Source: Pseudomonadota bacterium (GTDB lineage Bacteria > Pseudomonadota > Gammaproteobacteria > Burkholderiales > Burkholderiaceae_C). From it: DNA of 64,000 nt. The notes under the pieces are model-generated. The model was not told where the DNA came from. It ran no database searches and worked only from the letters and a program-made list of their open reading frames with translations. Numbering within the stretch: the first letter of the stretch is position 1; each line of letters opens with the position of its first letter. This document shows, piece after piece, positions 26,434-35,114 of the stretch. Position numbers and translations under genes: made by a program. The stretch lies in contig JAFEDY010000019.1 in the NCBI GenBank assembly GCA_018241405.1, positions 1,709 to 65,708 on the forward strand, written 5' to 3'.

Positions 26434-29382
26434 ATGGACAGGTATGGCTTGAACGCATGGAGCCTGGATCTCGGCGACGAGGCGTTCCCGGCGGCCCTGG
26501 CGGCGCTGGGCGTCCTCGGCACGCTGACCGCCGATGCCTTGGCTGAGGCCCACGATGGACGCGAGGGATGGCATGCGGACGCACTGGCCCGGCTGATCCG
26601 CGACGCCATCGATCCCCATACGGGCATCGTGCCGTGGCAACTGCCGCAGCAGCCTGCGCGTAGCGCCGTGCCGCGCTTGTCCGTCAAGCATGCCGGCCAG
26701 CGCCGTGCCTCGCCCAGGCCCGCGCCGGCGGCCGATGTATTGGCGGGGCTTTGGCGCGGGCTTGTCGACGGGCTGCCCCGGCGGGACGGAAGGGCTGAGG
26801 CGCCGCGCATCGAACTGCGCGCGCCTGTGCGCGGGATGGCGCGGGTCATGGCCATGGCCGACATCCTGGCGCAGCCTGGCGCCGCGGCCGCCGGCGTCTT
26901 CGTTGGCACTGCGTTTCCGACAGAGGGCCGGGCGGAGTGGCGCTGGCCGCTGACCATGGCCACCCTGCCTGGCGATCCGCTGGGCCAGGCGCTGGCCGAG
27001 CGCCAGCGCTGGAAGCCCGGCGACTGGCCCATCCGAGTGCGAGAGGCTTCGCGTGCAGTCTCGCGCTTTGAAGTGCTCGTCATCGGCGCCGGCGTGAGCG
27101 ATGCCCTGGCCAGGCTGCTCACGAGCCGCCTGTCGCTGCGCTGCGGACTGGTGTTGATCAGCGGCCAGGGCAACGAGCCGCCGGGCGAGCGCGAGGCCTT
27201 GCTGCGCGCACTGGCCGTGCGTCTGTCGGCAGATGGCGTGGCGGTGCTCGACCCGGGTGATTCGCTGCAGGACTTCGCCGGCCGGCTCGATGGCTTTGGC
27301 TTTGCGCTCACGCACAACCTGACGATTGACCAGGCCCTCAAGGAAGTGTTTGGTGCGGGTGCGTTGCTTGTCGCCGAGCCCGCGCTGCTGGAGCGCGCGC
27401 GCCTGGACACCAGCGTCACCCGCGCCACGCAGCGCCTGCGCCGCATGGCGCCCGGCAGCAGGCTGCAGCTGTCGGAGCGATCGCTGGATCTGCTTCGGCG
27501 GGACGTAGTCATGGCCGCGGCGCCACCCGTCGGTGCGGCAATGCGCGCGCCACCCGTTGCCGCGGGAGCCATGCCGCCCAAGGATCTGGCCGACGCGATC
27601 GAGGCGGCGCGCGATCACTACGAGTTTCGCCACGAGTCGGGCGAGGCCACGGCCATCTCCGAGCTGAACCAACGCCTGGGCGAGGCCGAGCGCGCCGCCG
27701 ACCGCGAGGAGCGCGAGCCGCGCCATATCCAGCAGCAAAGCTATTGCAAGCGCAAGACACGCTTTGTGGCCGAGCGCAGGGCCTACACCGTGGGCGTGCC
27801 GGTCATGGTGCGCATCCACATCGGCCCCCGACGGGCGGGCAGCGTGGCCGCGCCCACGGCCTTCCCCGAGGACAAGCTGCCCGAAAGCGCATCCGGCCAC
27901 CGGCTGCAGCTCGTGCTGCACGAGCCGCGCCAGTTCGACACGCCGCTGCTGCGCGAGATCCGCTTGCCGCGCACGGGCGACAGCAGCGCCGCGCGCTTTG
28001 TCTTCACGCCGCGCGTGGCGGGCGCCTTCGAGGCGCGCCTGTCCGTACTGCACCGGGGCCGGGTGCTGCAGACCGTGCTGCTCAGGACGCAGGTGCTCGA
28101 GGGCGCGGGCGCGCCGGCCGGCGAGGATGCGGGCATCACGCTGGACGACGAAACCCAGGTGCGCCACGACTGGTCCGACCTGGGCAGCCGGCAGCAGTTC
28201 GACCTGGCCCTGGTGCTCAACCACACCGCGGCCGGCGAACCATTGGCCACGGGGGTGTCCGGCGGCCGCGCCTGGGCGCGCAGCCTGGAGGGCCTGGCGG
28301 TGCCGGTGCGCAGAATCAACGACCTGCTCTCGGCCGTGGCCCTGAGCGTGCCCGACTATGAGGAGGGGCTGGACCAGGGCGAGAACCCGGGCCTGCTGGT
28401 GCGGCTGGCGCGTGTGGGGGCCAACCTGTATTCGCTGCTCTACCGCGATCAGCTCAAGACCCTGGCCAGCGAGGGCTTCGATGTCGGCGACGCGGCCGTG
28501 AGCCATGTGCAGGTCGTCAGCGCCCGCCCCGATGCGGTCGTGCCGCTGGAATTCATGTACGACTACAACGCCCCCAACCCCGACGCCACGGTCTGCCCGC
28601 AGCACCGCCAGGCGCTGCAGGAGGGGCGTTGCCCGCCCGACTGCGCGCGCTCGGCCGACCCGCGTGCGCATGTCTGCCCCATGGGCTTCTGGGGCCTGAA
28701 GAAGGTGATTGAGCGCCACCTGTTCGACCCGCGCGCGCACCTGCCCGACGGCGCCCAGATGGCCGTGCAGGCCGAGGCCGGCGAGGGCCGCGACCGGCTC
28801 GATCTGGGGCGCGGCGCGCTCGTAGGCCACAGCCATGAGGTGCAGGACACCCAGGTGCAGGCGCTCATCCAGGCACTGCAGGCGGGCCTGGGCAGCGCAC
28901 CCGCGCTCGCGGGCGATTGGGACGAGTGGCGCCGGCTGGTGACGCAGAAGAGTCCCGCGCTGCTGGTGGCCTTCCCGCACAACGAGGGCAAGGAAGAGGA
29001 CATGCTGCTGGAGATCGGCGGCAAAAAGCTCTACACGCTCGATCTGCCTGAGGACTACGTGCGCACCGCCGCCGGCCCGCCGCCGCTGGTCTTTCTGCTG
29101 GGCTGCGACGTGGCGGGCACGGCGCAGGATTTTTCCAGCCATGTGCGCTTCTTCCGCCAGGCGGGGGCGGCGGTGGTCGTCTCCACCATCGCCACCGTGT
29201 TCGGCGCCCATGCGGTCCGCGTGGGCGCGCTGATCCTGGCCGGCCTCATGGGGCCGGAGGCCTCGTCGACGCCCTATCTGGGCGAGCTGATCCGCGACGC
29301 CAAGCGCAAGGCGCTGCTCGAGAGCGTGCCCATGGCCCTGTGCGTGGTGGCCTTTGGCGACGCCGACTGGAGACTGCAATGA
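26434..29382 (+). CDS. Large protein with C-terminal CHAT (caspase-like) protease domain (cassette gene 2)
   Basis: 982-residue soluble protein. The last 150-180 residues fit a CHAT peptidase: His849 in AFPHNEGKEED, Cys891 in VFLLGCDVAGT, then the family's closing strand GAAVVVSTIATVFGAHA. Before it is a possible metal site of four cysteines (721, 733, 737, 748; C-x11-C-x3-C-x10-C) leading to GFWGLKKVIERH. Residues about 430-570 look like a beta-sandwich (VPVMVRIHIG, RLQLVLHEP, ARFVFTPRVAGAFEARL). The N-terminal 400 residues, with an alpha/beta pattern (RFEVLVIGAG, CGLVLISGQG), are unrecognised. The ATG at 26434 was preferred to 26329 because it follows AGAGGCAG and avoids overlap with the patatin gene. 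It overlaps the MBL gene by 4 bp. Confidence 0.75.
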   Translation: MDRYGLNAWSLDLGDEAFPAALAALGVLGTLTADALAEAHDGREGWHADALARLIRDAIDPHTGIVPWQLPQQPARSAVPRLSVKHAGQRRASPRPAPAADVLAGLWRGLVDGLPRRDGRAEAPRIELRAPVRGMARVMAMADILAQPGAAAAGVFVGTAFPTEGRAEWRWPLTMATLPGDPLGQALAERQRWKPGDWPIRVREASRAVSRFEVLVIGAGVSDALARLLTSRLSLRCGLVLISGQGNEPPGEREALLRALAVRLSADGVAVLDPGDSLQDFAGRLDGFGFALTHNLTIDQALKEVFGAGALLVAEPALLERARLDTSVTRATQRLRRMAPGSRLQLSERSLDLLRRDVVMAAAPPVGAAMRAPPVAAGAMPPKDLADAIEAARDHYEFRHESGEATAISELNQRLGEAERAADREEREPRHIQQQSYCKRKTRFVAERRAYTVGVPVMVRIHIGPRRAGSVAAPTAFPEDKLPESASGHRLQLVLHEPRQFDTPLLREIRLPRTGDSSAARFVFTPRVAGAFEARLSVLHRGRVLQTVLLRTQVLEGAGAPAGEDAGITLDDETQVRHDWSDLGSRQQFDLALVLNHTAAGEPLATGVSGGRAWARSLEGLAVPVRRINDLLSAVALSVPDYEEGLDQGENPGLLVRLARVGANLYSLLYRDQLKTLASEGFDVGDAAVSHVQVVSARPDAVVPLEFMYDYNAPNPDATVCPQHRQALQEGRCPPDCARSADPRAHVCPMGFWGLKKVIERHLFDPRAHLPDGAQMAVQAEAGEGRDRLDLGRGALVGHSHEVQDTQVQALIQALQAGLGSAPALAGDWDEWRRLVTQKSPALLVAFPHNEGKEEDMLLEIGGKKLYTLDLPEDYVRTAAGPPPLVFLLGCDVAGTAQDFSSHVRFFRQAGAAVVVSTIATVFGAHAVRVGALILAGLMGPEASSTPYLGELIRDAKRKALLESVPMALCVVAFGDADWRLQ

Positions 29383-30497
29383 CCGACCCAGCCCAAACCT
29401 TCATGCGCGTGGAGATGCTGCCCGCGCTCCACGGCGACTGCCTGCTCGTCGAATACGGCGACGCGCGCCGCACGCGCCGCCTGCTCATCGACGGCGGTCC
29501 CATAGGCGCCTACGGCGCGCTGGACCAGCGCATGGGCCAGCTGCCGGCGGGCGACCGGCGCTTTGAACTCATCGTGCTCAGCCATGTCGATACCGACCAT
29601 GTCGACGGCCTGGTGCGCCTGTTTGCCAACCCCAGGCCCTGGCCCTTCGTCGCCAAGGACTGCTGGTTCAACGGCTGGCGGCATCTGGAACAGGCCCATG
29701 GCCTGCTGGGCGGCAAGCAGGGCGAATATTTCAGCGCCCTGCTGGCGCGCCGCCTGGACGATGGGCAATGGAACGGCGCCTTCGGCGGCCAGGCCGTGGT
29801 GGTGCCGGACGCGGGCCCGCTACCCGAGCGCGAACTGGCCGGCGGCATGCGGCTCACGCTGCTGTCGCCCAGCCCGCAAAAGCTCGACAAGATGCGCGAT
29901 GCCTGGCGCAAGGACATCGCGGGCGCCTTCACGCCGGGGGACCTCGATGCTGCCTGGCAGCAGCTGGCGACGCAGAAGCGCTACCTGCCGGGCCAGGGCC
30001 TGCTGGGCAGCACGCCCGAGCTGGACGCGCTGCTGCAAAAGCAGTCCAAACCCGACAACTCGGCGGCCAATGGATCGAGCATCGCCTTCCTGGCCGAATA
30101 CGCGGGCAAGAGCTGCCTGTTCCTGGCCGACGCGCATCCAGACATCGTCTGCGCCTCGCTGCGTCGGCTGCTGGCCGCGCGCGGGCAGCAGCGCCTGAAG
30201 GTCGATGCCGTCAAGCTCGCCCACCATGGCAGCAAGAGCAACACCAACGACGAGCTGATGGCGCTGATCGACAGCCCGCGCTTTCTGTTCAGCAGCAATG
30301 GCGCGCAGTTCGGCCACCCCGACCGCGAGGCCGTGCAGCGGGTCATCGCCCGTTCGGCCCACCCCGCGCCCACGCTGTTCTTCAACTACCTGAGCGAGCG
30401 CAACCGCGAATGGCAATCGGCCCAGCTGCAGGCGCAGCTGGCCTACCAGGCCGTCTATCCCGATGGGGAGAATCAGCCTCTTTCCGTGGCCTGGTGA
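29379..30497 (+). CDS. Metallo-beta-lactamase-fold hydrolase, ComEC-C-like (cassette gene 3)
   Basis: 372-residue MBL-fold enzyme. The metal motif is LSHVDTDHVDG with His69, Asp71, Asp73 and His74 (HxDxDH, the variant common in the ComEC/Rec2-like branch), followed by LADAHPD and KLAHHGSKSN, both typical of that branch. The first strand, LPALHGDCLLVEYG, also matches. No signal peptide or membrane segment is present. The start ATG overlaps the CHAT gene stop (ATGA), so the two are translationally coupled. Such MBL enzymes are likely nucleases or phosphodiesterases; substrate unknown. Confidence 0.88.
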   Translation: MTDPAQTFMRVEMLPALHGDCLLVEYGDARRTRRLLIDGGPIGAYGALDQRMGQLPAGDRRFELIVLSHVDTDHVDGLVRLFANPRPWPFVAKDCWFNGWRHLEQAHGLLGGKQGEYFSALLARRLDDGQWNGAFGGQAVVVPDAGPLPERELAGGMRLTLLSPSPQKLDKMRDAWRKDIAGAFTPGDLDAAWQQLATQKRYLPGQGLLGSTPELDALLQKQSKPDNSAANGSSIAFLAEYAGKSCLFLADAHPDIVCASLRRLLAARGQQRLKVDAVKLAHHGSKSNTNDELMALIDSPRFLFSSNGAQFGHPDREAVQRVIARSAHPAPTLFFNYLSERNREWQSAQLQAQLAYQAVYPDGENQPLSVAW

Positions 30498-30509
30498 TGT
30501 AACCGCAGG

Positions 30510-30560
30510 CCTGTGCGCCGTCATGCGGCCGTCACATCGGTGGCCTACAGTGCGCACAGG
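30510..30560. repeat. Inverted repeat downstream of the three-gene cassette
   Basis: CCTGTGCGC (30510-30518) pairs perfectly with GCGCACAGG (30552-30560) across a 33-nt loop. It sits 13 nt after the MBL stop, in the 211-nt gap to the convergent regulator. There is no T-run, so it is not a classical terminator; it may protect the transcript end or be chance. Confidence 0.4.
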
Positions 30561-30708
30561 TTTGCGAATGCAAGCGAGCAGGTGATCCAAACAGAAGTGC
30601 TTCGCGCGATTGCAGTCCATGTGCCTGTGCATTGGGCCAGGCACCCTCTGCAATGCCGCGTCGTGGGGACGATGGTGTTGGGGTGGCCGCACCGTGGCGC
30701 CGTGATGT

Positions 30709-31674
30709 TCATGCCTTGAACCGCTTGCGATAGCCGCCCGGGCTGGTGCCGAGCCGGCTGCGAAAATGCCCGCGCAGCGTTGCGGCGTCGCCAAAGCCGA
30801 CCTGCAGCGCGATGTCATCCACGCCGGCATCCGATTCTTCGAGCAGGGTCCTGGCAGCGGCCAGGCGCTGGGCGAGCAGCCACTCGCCCGGCGGCATGCC
30901 CATGGCGCTGACGAAGTGGCGCTGGAAGCTGCGTGCGCTGCTGGCGGTGTGTGCCGCCATCCTGGCGATGGGCCAGTCCCCCCTCAGGTTGGCGCGCACC
31001 GCGTCGAGCAGCGGGGCCAGCGATGCGCTGGCGCGCCGGGACACGGGCTCCTCGATGTACTGCGCCTGTCCGCCCTCGCGGTGCGGCGGCATCACCAGGC
31101 GCCGGGCCACATGGTTGGCCGCGCGCGGGCCCAGGTCGCGGCGGATCAGGTGCAGGCACAGGTCAATGCCGGCCGCGCTGCCGGCCGAGGTCAGGATGGA
31201 GCCCGCATCGACGTACAGCACATCGGCCTGCACCTGCACCCGCGGATAGCGGTCCGCCAGCGTGGGGGCATGGCGCCAATGCGTGGTGGCGCGCCGGCCG
31301 TCGAGCAGGCCCGCGGCCGCCAGCACGAAGGCGCCCGTGCAGATGGACAGGATGCGTGCGCCGCGCGCATGGGCCTGCCGCAGGGCCGCGCACAGCGGCT
31401 CGGGGACGGGGGCGTCCACCGCGCGCCACCCGGGGACGATGATGGTGCGCGCCTGTTCGAGCAGCTCCAGCCCCGCCGCGGGCTGCACCTGTATTCCGCC
31501 CGCACCTCGCAGCGCTCCGGGCTCGGCGGCGCAGGCGGCAAAGCGGTACCAGCGCTCACCGAGCTCCGGCCGCGGCAGGCCGAAGACCTCGACGGTGCAG
31601 CCGTATTCGAACAGGCTCAGGCCGTCATATACGACGGCGGCCACCAGTCCAGGGTCGATGGGGGTGGTTTCCAT
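30709..31674 (-). CDS. ftrA: FtrA/GlxA-type AraC family transcriptional regulator
   Basis: 321-residue regulator: an N-terminal DJ-1/PfpI (GATase1-like) domain (about 10-175) with the elbow ILSICTGAFVLAAAGLL, then an AraC-type double helix-turn-helix (about 225-318) with MAAHTASSARSFQRHFVSAMG and VGFGDAATLRGHFRSRLG. Betaproteobacterial members of this build are annotated FtrA. I placed the start at METTPIDP; an upstream ATG at 31707 adds 11 residues and neither has a strong ribosome-binding site. It is divergent from the DUF3088 gene and probably controls it; direct repeats lie in the shared interval. Confidence 0.85.
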   Translation of the reverse strand: METTPIDPGLVAAVVYDGLSLFEYGCTVEVFGLPRPELGERWYRFAACAAEPGALRGAGGIQVQPAAGLELLEQARTIIVPGWRAVDAPVPEPLCAALRQAHARGARILSICTGAFVLAAAGLLDGRRATTHWRHAPTLADRYPRVQVQADVLYVDAGSILTSAGSAAGIDLCLHLIRRDLGPRAANHVARRLVMPPHREGGQAQYIEEPVSRRASASLAPLLDAVRANLRGDWPIARMAAHTASSARSFQRHFVSAMGMPPGEWLLAQRLAAARTLLEESDAGVDDIALQVGFGDAATLRGHFRSRLGTSPGGYRKRFKA

Positions 31675-31675
31675 A

Positions 31676-31710
31676 TTGGCATGATTATTACGTAAGTTGG
31701 CATTCATGCC
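31676..31710. promoter_or_regulatory. Candidate AraC-type operator between ftrA and the DUF3088 gene
   Basis: TTGGCAT occurs at 31676-31682 and again at 31697-31703, 21 bp (two helical turns) apart on the same face, the spacing usual for AraC-family half-sites. An overlapping inverted pair GGCATGA/TCATGCC (31678-31684, 31704-31710) is also present. If FtrA starts at 31707 the site would be coding. Confidence 0.4.
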
Positions 31711-31813
31711 ACTCGTCCGATTTGCGGGCGCTTCCTACCATTTCAACCACGATGCACCCGCCCTGGTGGCCCGCATCGTCCCCTCCGTTGAACCTATATC
31801 CCAAGGAACTTCC

Positions 31814-32161
31814 ATGCAAAAAGACCAGTTGTTCATGCTCAGGCCCGGCTTCTTCAAGGAGTCGGAGGGCCCCTTCTACTGCGGCGACGCGGTGGGCGTG
31901 GAGGGGCTGCTGAGCTTCTTCCCGCAGCTGCGCAGTGCAGTCGATGTGCACTACATCGACGCGCCCCGCCCGCGCGCCGCCATCGTCGCGCTCATCGGTG
32001 AGGAGAACCAGTCCGCGCCGGTGCTGGTGCTGGGTGCTGACCAGGTGCCTGCCGATGCCGGCGTTGAGATCCGCTCGCACCAGGGAGTCCGCTTCATCGA
32101 CGCGCCCGACCAGATCCGGCGCTACCTGTCCTCGCAATACGGCGTGGCGCAGGTGAGCTGA
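31814..32161 (+). CDS. DUF3088 domain-containing protein
   Basis: 115-residue cytosolic protein that matches my memory of DUF3088: KDQLFMLRPGFF near the N-terminus, FYCGDAVGVEGLLSFFPQL, and the distinctive PRPRAAIVALIGEENQSAPVLVL. The fold is likely thioredoxin-like, with a single cysteine in the FYC region; function is unknown. The start at MQKDQ has AAGGA 6 nt upstream. It is divergent from ftrA, often a sign that the regulator controls it. Confidence 0.8.
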   Translation: MQKDQLFMLRPGFFKESEGPFYCGDAVGVEGLLSFFPQLRSAVDVHYIDAPRPRAAIVALIGEENQSAPVLVLGADQVPADAGVEIRSHQGVRFIDAPDQIRRYLSSQYGVAQVS

Positions 32162-32260
32162 TCGCGCCGCTCCCCCGGGACGGGGCCGCGGCCTTGTCTG
32201 TCAGGGGGGCCAGCTTTGCCGAACGTCATTCGCCCAACCACTCACCGGATTCCCAAGGCC

Positions 32261-33439
32261 ATGCCGCAACACTTCGTTCATACCGAAACCTTGCTCGCCC
32301 ACAGTGGCCGGGCACAAAAAGAAACGGGAGGCACCGTCAATACACCGGTTTATCGTGCCTCCACGCTGCTGTTTCCCACTGTTGATGCCTTGCGTTCCGT
32401 GTATGGCACGCCCCATACCTATGGCCGGCATGGCAACCCGACCACGCGCGCGCTGGAGTCCGCGCTGTGCGAGCTGGAGGGCGCGCATGGTGCCATGCTC
32501 ATGCCCAGCGGCCTGTCCGCCCTGACCTGCGCACTGCTGGCCACGCTACAGCCGGGCGACCATCTGTTGATGACCGATTCGGTCTACGACCCGACCCGCG
32601 CGTTTTGTGACGGAGCACTCAAGCGCCTGGGTGTAGAGACCACCTATTACGATCCGACGATAGGCGCCGGTATCCGTGCCCTGATGCGGCCCAACACCAA
32701 GGTCGTGTTTGTCGAATCGCCGGGTTCTCTCACCTTTGAGGTGCAGGACATTCCTGCGATCAGCCGGGTCGCCCACGAGCATGGTGCCCTGGTGATGCTG
32801 GACAACACCTGGGGCACACCCATCCATTTCGCCTCGTTCAAGCATGGGGTCGATGTGTCGGTGCACGCCGCCACCAAGTACATCGTCGGGCACTCGGACG
32901 TGCTGATGGGGGTCATCCTCACCACAGAGGCTCTATATCCCCGCATCCGCGGCTTCTACAAGCAGATGGGCCTCACGGTGAGCCCCGACGATGCGTTCCT
33001 TGCGCTGCGCGGCCTGCGCACGTTGGCCGTGCGGCTGGACCGCCACCAACGCAATGCCGAGCAGGTGGCGCGGTGGCTGGCCGCCCGGCCCGAGGTGGAG
33101 CAGGTGCTGTACCCGGCCCTGCCCGATGCCCCCGGGCACGCGCTCTGGAAACGTGATTTCACCGGCGCCTGCGGCCTGTTCGCCGTGGAGCTGCGGCCGA
33201 TGCAGGAGAAGGCCGTGACCGCCATGCTCGACGGCATGCATCTGTTCGGCATGGGCTTCAGTTGGGGCGGCTTCGAGAGCCTGATCCTGCTGACCAACCC
33301 CGGCGCAGACCGTACCGCCAAACCATGGCAGGGGCGTGGTCCGCTTCTGCGGCTGCATGTCGGCCTTGAGAACCCCGAGGACCTGATCGCTGACCTCGCA
33401 GCTGGATTTGACCGGCTGCGCAGCGAGCAGGCTGCCTAG
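32261..33439 (+). CDS. metC: Cystathionine beta-lyase, PLP-dependent
   Basis: 392-residue Cys/Met-metabolism PLP enzyme. The Schiff-base lysine is in SVHAATKYIVGHSD; other fold-type I landmarks are RHGNPTTRALE, LMPSGLSALTCALLA, VMLDNTWGTP and GFSWGGFESL. It cleaves cystathionine (and usually cystine or other S-substituted cysteines) to a thiol, pyruvate and ammonia. It begins an operon-like run with a polar amino-acid ABC transporter and a D-cysteine desulfhydrase, pointing to catabolism of imported sulfur amino acids, not to methionine synthesis alone. The start at MPQHFVHTE follows CAAGG. Confidence 0.92.
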   Translation: MPQHFVHTETLLAHSGRAQKETGGTVNTPVYRASTLLFPTVDALRSVYGTPHTYGRHGNPTTRALESALCELEGAHGAMLMPSGLSALTCALLATLQPGDHLLMTDSVYDPTRAFCDGALKRLGVETTYYDPTIGAGIRALMRPNTKVVFVESPGSLTFEVQDIPAISRVAHEHGALVMLDNTWGTPIHFASFKHGVDVSVHAATKYIVGHSDVLMGVILTTEALYPRIRGFYKQMGLTVSPDDAFLALRGLRTLAVRLDRHQRNAEQVARWLAARPEVEQVLYPALPDAPGHALWKRDFTGACGLFAVELRPMQEKAVTAMLDGMHLFGMGFSWGGFESLILLTNPGADRTAKPWQGRGPLLRLHVGLENPEDLIADLAAGFDRLRSEQAA

Positions 33440-33529
33440 GGCATTTCGTGCGGGATGCGTGCCGGCGCAGCAAGCCCCGCTCATTTTCCTTTTCCTCAAC
33501 CACCCCTCAGCAACACCAGGAGACATAGC

Positions 33530-34375
33530 ATGAACAAGCATCTGACACTCAAGCGCGGCTGCGCATTGGCACTGGCCGCCCTGCTGGCCGCGGCCAGCCT
33601 GCCGGCCGCTGCCGATCAGTTGGCCGACATCAAGGGCAAGGGCGAACTTGTGTGCGGCGTGCTCGGCACCGACGAGCCCTTCAGCTTCATCAAGGATCCG
33701 GCCAGCCGCGAGATCGTCGGCTACGACGTGGACATCTGCCATGCGGTGGCCAAGAGCCTGGGTGTCAAGCCCGTGCTGCGGCAGCTGGCCGGCGCGGCGC
33801 GCATACCCGAGTTGCAGCAGGGCCGCGTCGATCTGTTGGCGGCCTCGCTCACCCACAACCGTGAGCGCGAGTCGCAGATCGACTTCTCGCTCTCCATCTT
33901 CGTCACGGGGCAGAAGGTGATGGTCAAGAAAGCCAGCGGCGTCACGCAGCTGGCGCAGCTGGCCGACAAAAAGGTGCTGACCATGAAGGGCTCCACCATG
34001 GAGCTGAACATCAAGAAGGCCTTGCCCACGGCGCAGATCGTGTCCTTCGATAGTTCGCCCCAGGCCTTCCTGGCGCTGCAGCAGGGCAAGGGAGTGGGCT
34101 ATGTGAACGATGAGACCTCGCTGGTCAACAACTATTCCAAGATGGGCGGTGCCGCCAAGGACTATTTGATCCTGCCGGAGAGCATATCGGTAGAGTACCT
34201 GGCCCTTGGCATCAAGAAGGGCGAGCAGGCCTGGCGTGAACAGGTCAACAGGGTGCTGCGCGAGCTGGAGTCGTCCGGAGAGGCCGAGAAGCTGTTCATG
34301 AAATGGTTCGGCCCGACGACCCAAATGGGCTTTGCCAGCCGATCCTTCAGGATCGAGAGCGACAAGATCGATTGA
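33530..34375 (+). CDS. Polar amino-acid ABC transporter substrate-binding protein
   Basis: 281-residue family 3 solute-binding protein with a signal peptide ending LPAAADQ. Characteristic segments are GELVCGVLGTDEPFSFI, IVGYDVDICHAVAKSLGV, RIPELQQGRVDLLAASLT and MKGSTMELNIKK. CAGGAGA precedes the start. It lies in order with two permeases, an ATPase and two sulfur-amino-acid enzymes; cystine or a related cysteine derivative is therefore the inferred ligand, while the sequence itself says only polar amino acid. Confidence 0.9.
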   Translation: MNKHLTLKRGCALALAALLAAASLPAAADQLADIKGKGELVCGVLGTDEPFSFIKDPASREIVGYDVDICHAVAKSLGVKPVLRQLAGAARIPELQQGRVDLLAASLTHNRERESQIDFSLSIFVTGQKVMVKKASGVTQLAQLADKKVLTMKGSTMELNIKKALPTAQIVSFDSSPQAFLALQQGKGVGYVNDETSLVNNYSKMGGAAKDYLILPESISVEYLALGIKKGEQAWREQVNRVLRELESSGEAEKLFMKWFGPTTQMGFASRSFRIESDKID

Positions 34376-34418
34376 TTGAGCCGAAGCGCCCGGCGCAAGG
34401 CGGGCGCGGCGACAAGCC

Positions 34419-35114
34419 ATGACCGGATTCAATCTCTCCATGCTGTTGGCGGGCCAGTACCACGAATGGCTCCTCAATGGCCTTCTGCTGTCGATCCAGC
34501 TCGCGCTGGTGACCCTGGCCTTCGCGTTACCGCTGGCCATAGTCATCGCCGTGATGCGGATCTCGCCGGTCGCTGCCCTGCGTGGCGCGGCGATGACCTA
34601 TGTTGAGGCCGTGCGCAACGTGCCCCTGCTGGCGCACATGCTGTTCTGGTACTTCGGCGCGCCGGAGGTGCTGCCCGATGCGGCCAAGGCGTGGCTGTAC
34701 GAGGGCAACGTGGAAGCTTCCAGCGCCGTTGTCGCACTGGTGCTCTATACGGCGGCTTATATGTCGGAAGACCTGCGCAGCGGCCTGCGCTCCATCCCCA
34801 AGGAACAGATGGAGGCCAGCCGTGCGCTGGGCTTCGGCTTCCTGGCGGCCATGCGGCTGGTCATCCTGCCGCAATCTCTGCGCATCACGGTGCCGCCACT
34901 GATCAGCCAGACGCTGAACCTGTGGAAGAACACCAGCATCGCCATGGTGATCGGTGTCGGCGAGCTGATGTACCAGGCACAGCAGGTGGAGAGCGCCACG
35001 TTCCGCTGGCACGAGGCCTTCACCTTCGCTACGGCCGGCTATCTGGGCATTTCGCTGCTGATCACGCTGCTGTCGAGCTGGTACCAGCATGCTTATCCCG
35101 TAAGGAGTTCGTGA
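34419..35114 (+). CDS. Polar amino-acid ABC transporter permease 1
   Basis: 231-residue HisM/GlnP-type inner-membrane permease with about five helices and the EAA-loop region EDLRSGLRSIPKEQMEASRALGF that docks the ATPase. It starts 43 nt after the binding protein and ends directly against the second permease (TGA then ATG with no gap; TAAGGAG inside its 3' end serves the next gene). It probably forms a heterodimer with permease 2. Confidence 0.92.
   Translation: MTGFNLSMLLAGQYHEWLLNGLLLSIQLALVTLAFALPLAIVIAVMRISPVAALRGAAMTYVEAVRNVPLLAHMLFWYFGAPEVLPDAAKAWLYEGNVEASSAVVALVLYTAAYMSEDLRSGLRSIPKEQMEASRALGFGFLAAMRLVILPQSLRITVPPLISQTLNLWKNTSIAMVIGVGELMYQAQQVESATFRWHEAFTFATAGYLGISLLITLLSSWYQHAYPVRSS

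Noticed and set aside
26287-29379. 1030-codon minus-strand frame over the CHAT protein gene
   Set aside because: Same shadow effect. The plus-strand product has recognisable CHAT residues, conserved-looking domains and operon spacing; the minus product has none.
30513-30719. 68-codon frame after the MBL gene
   Set aside because: No ribosome-binding site or recognisable product, and it overlaps an inverted repeat and the end of ftrA.
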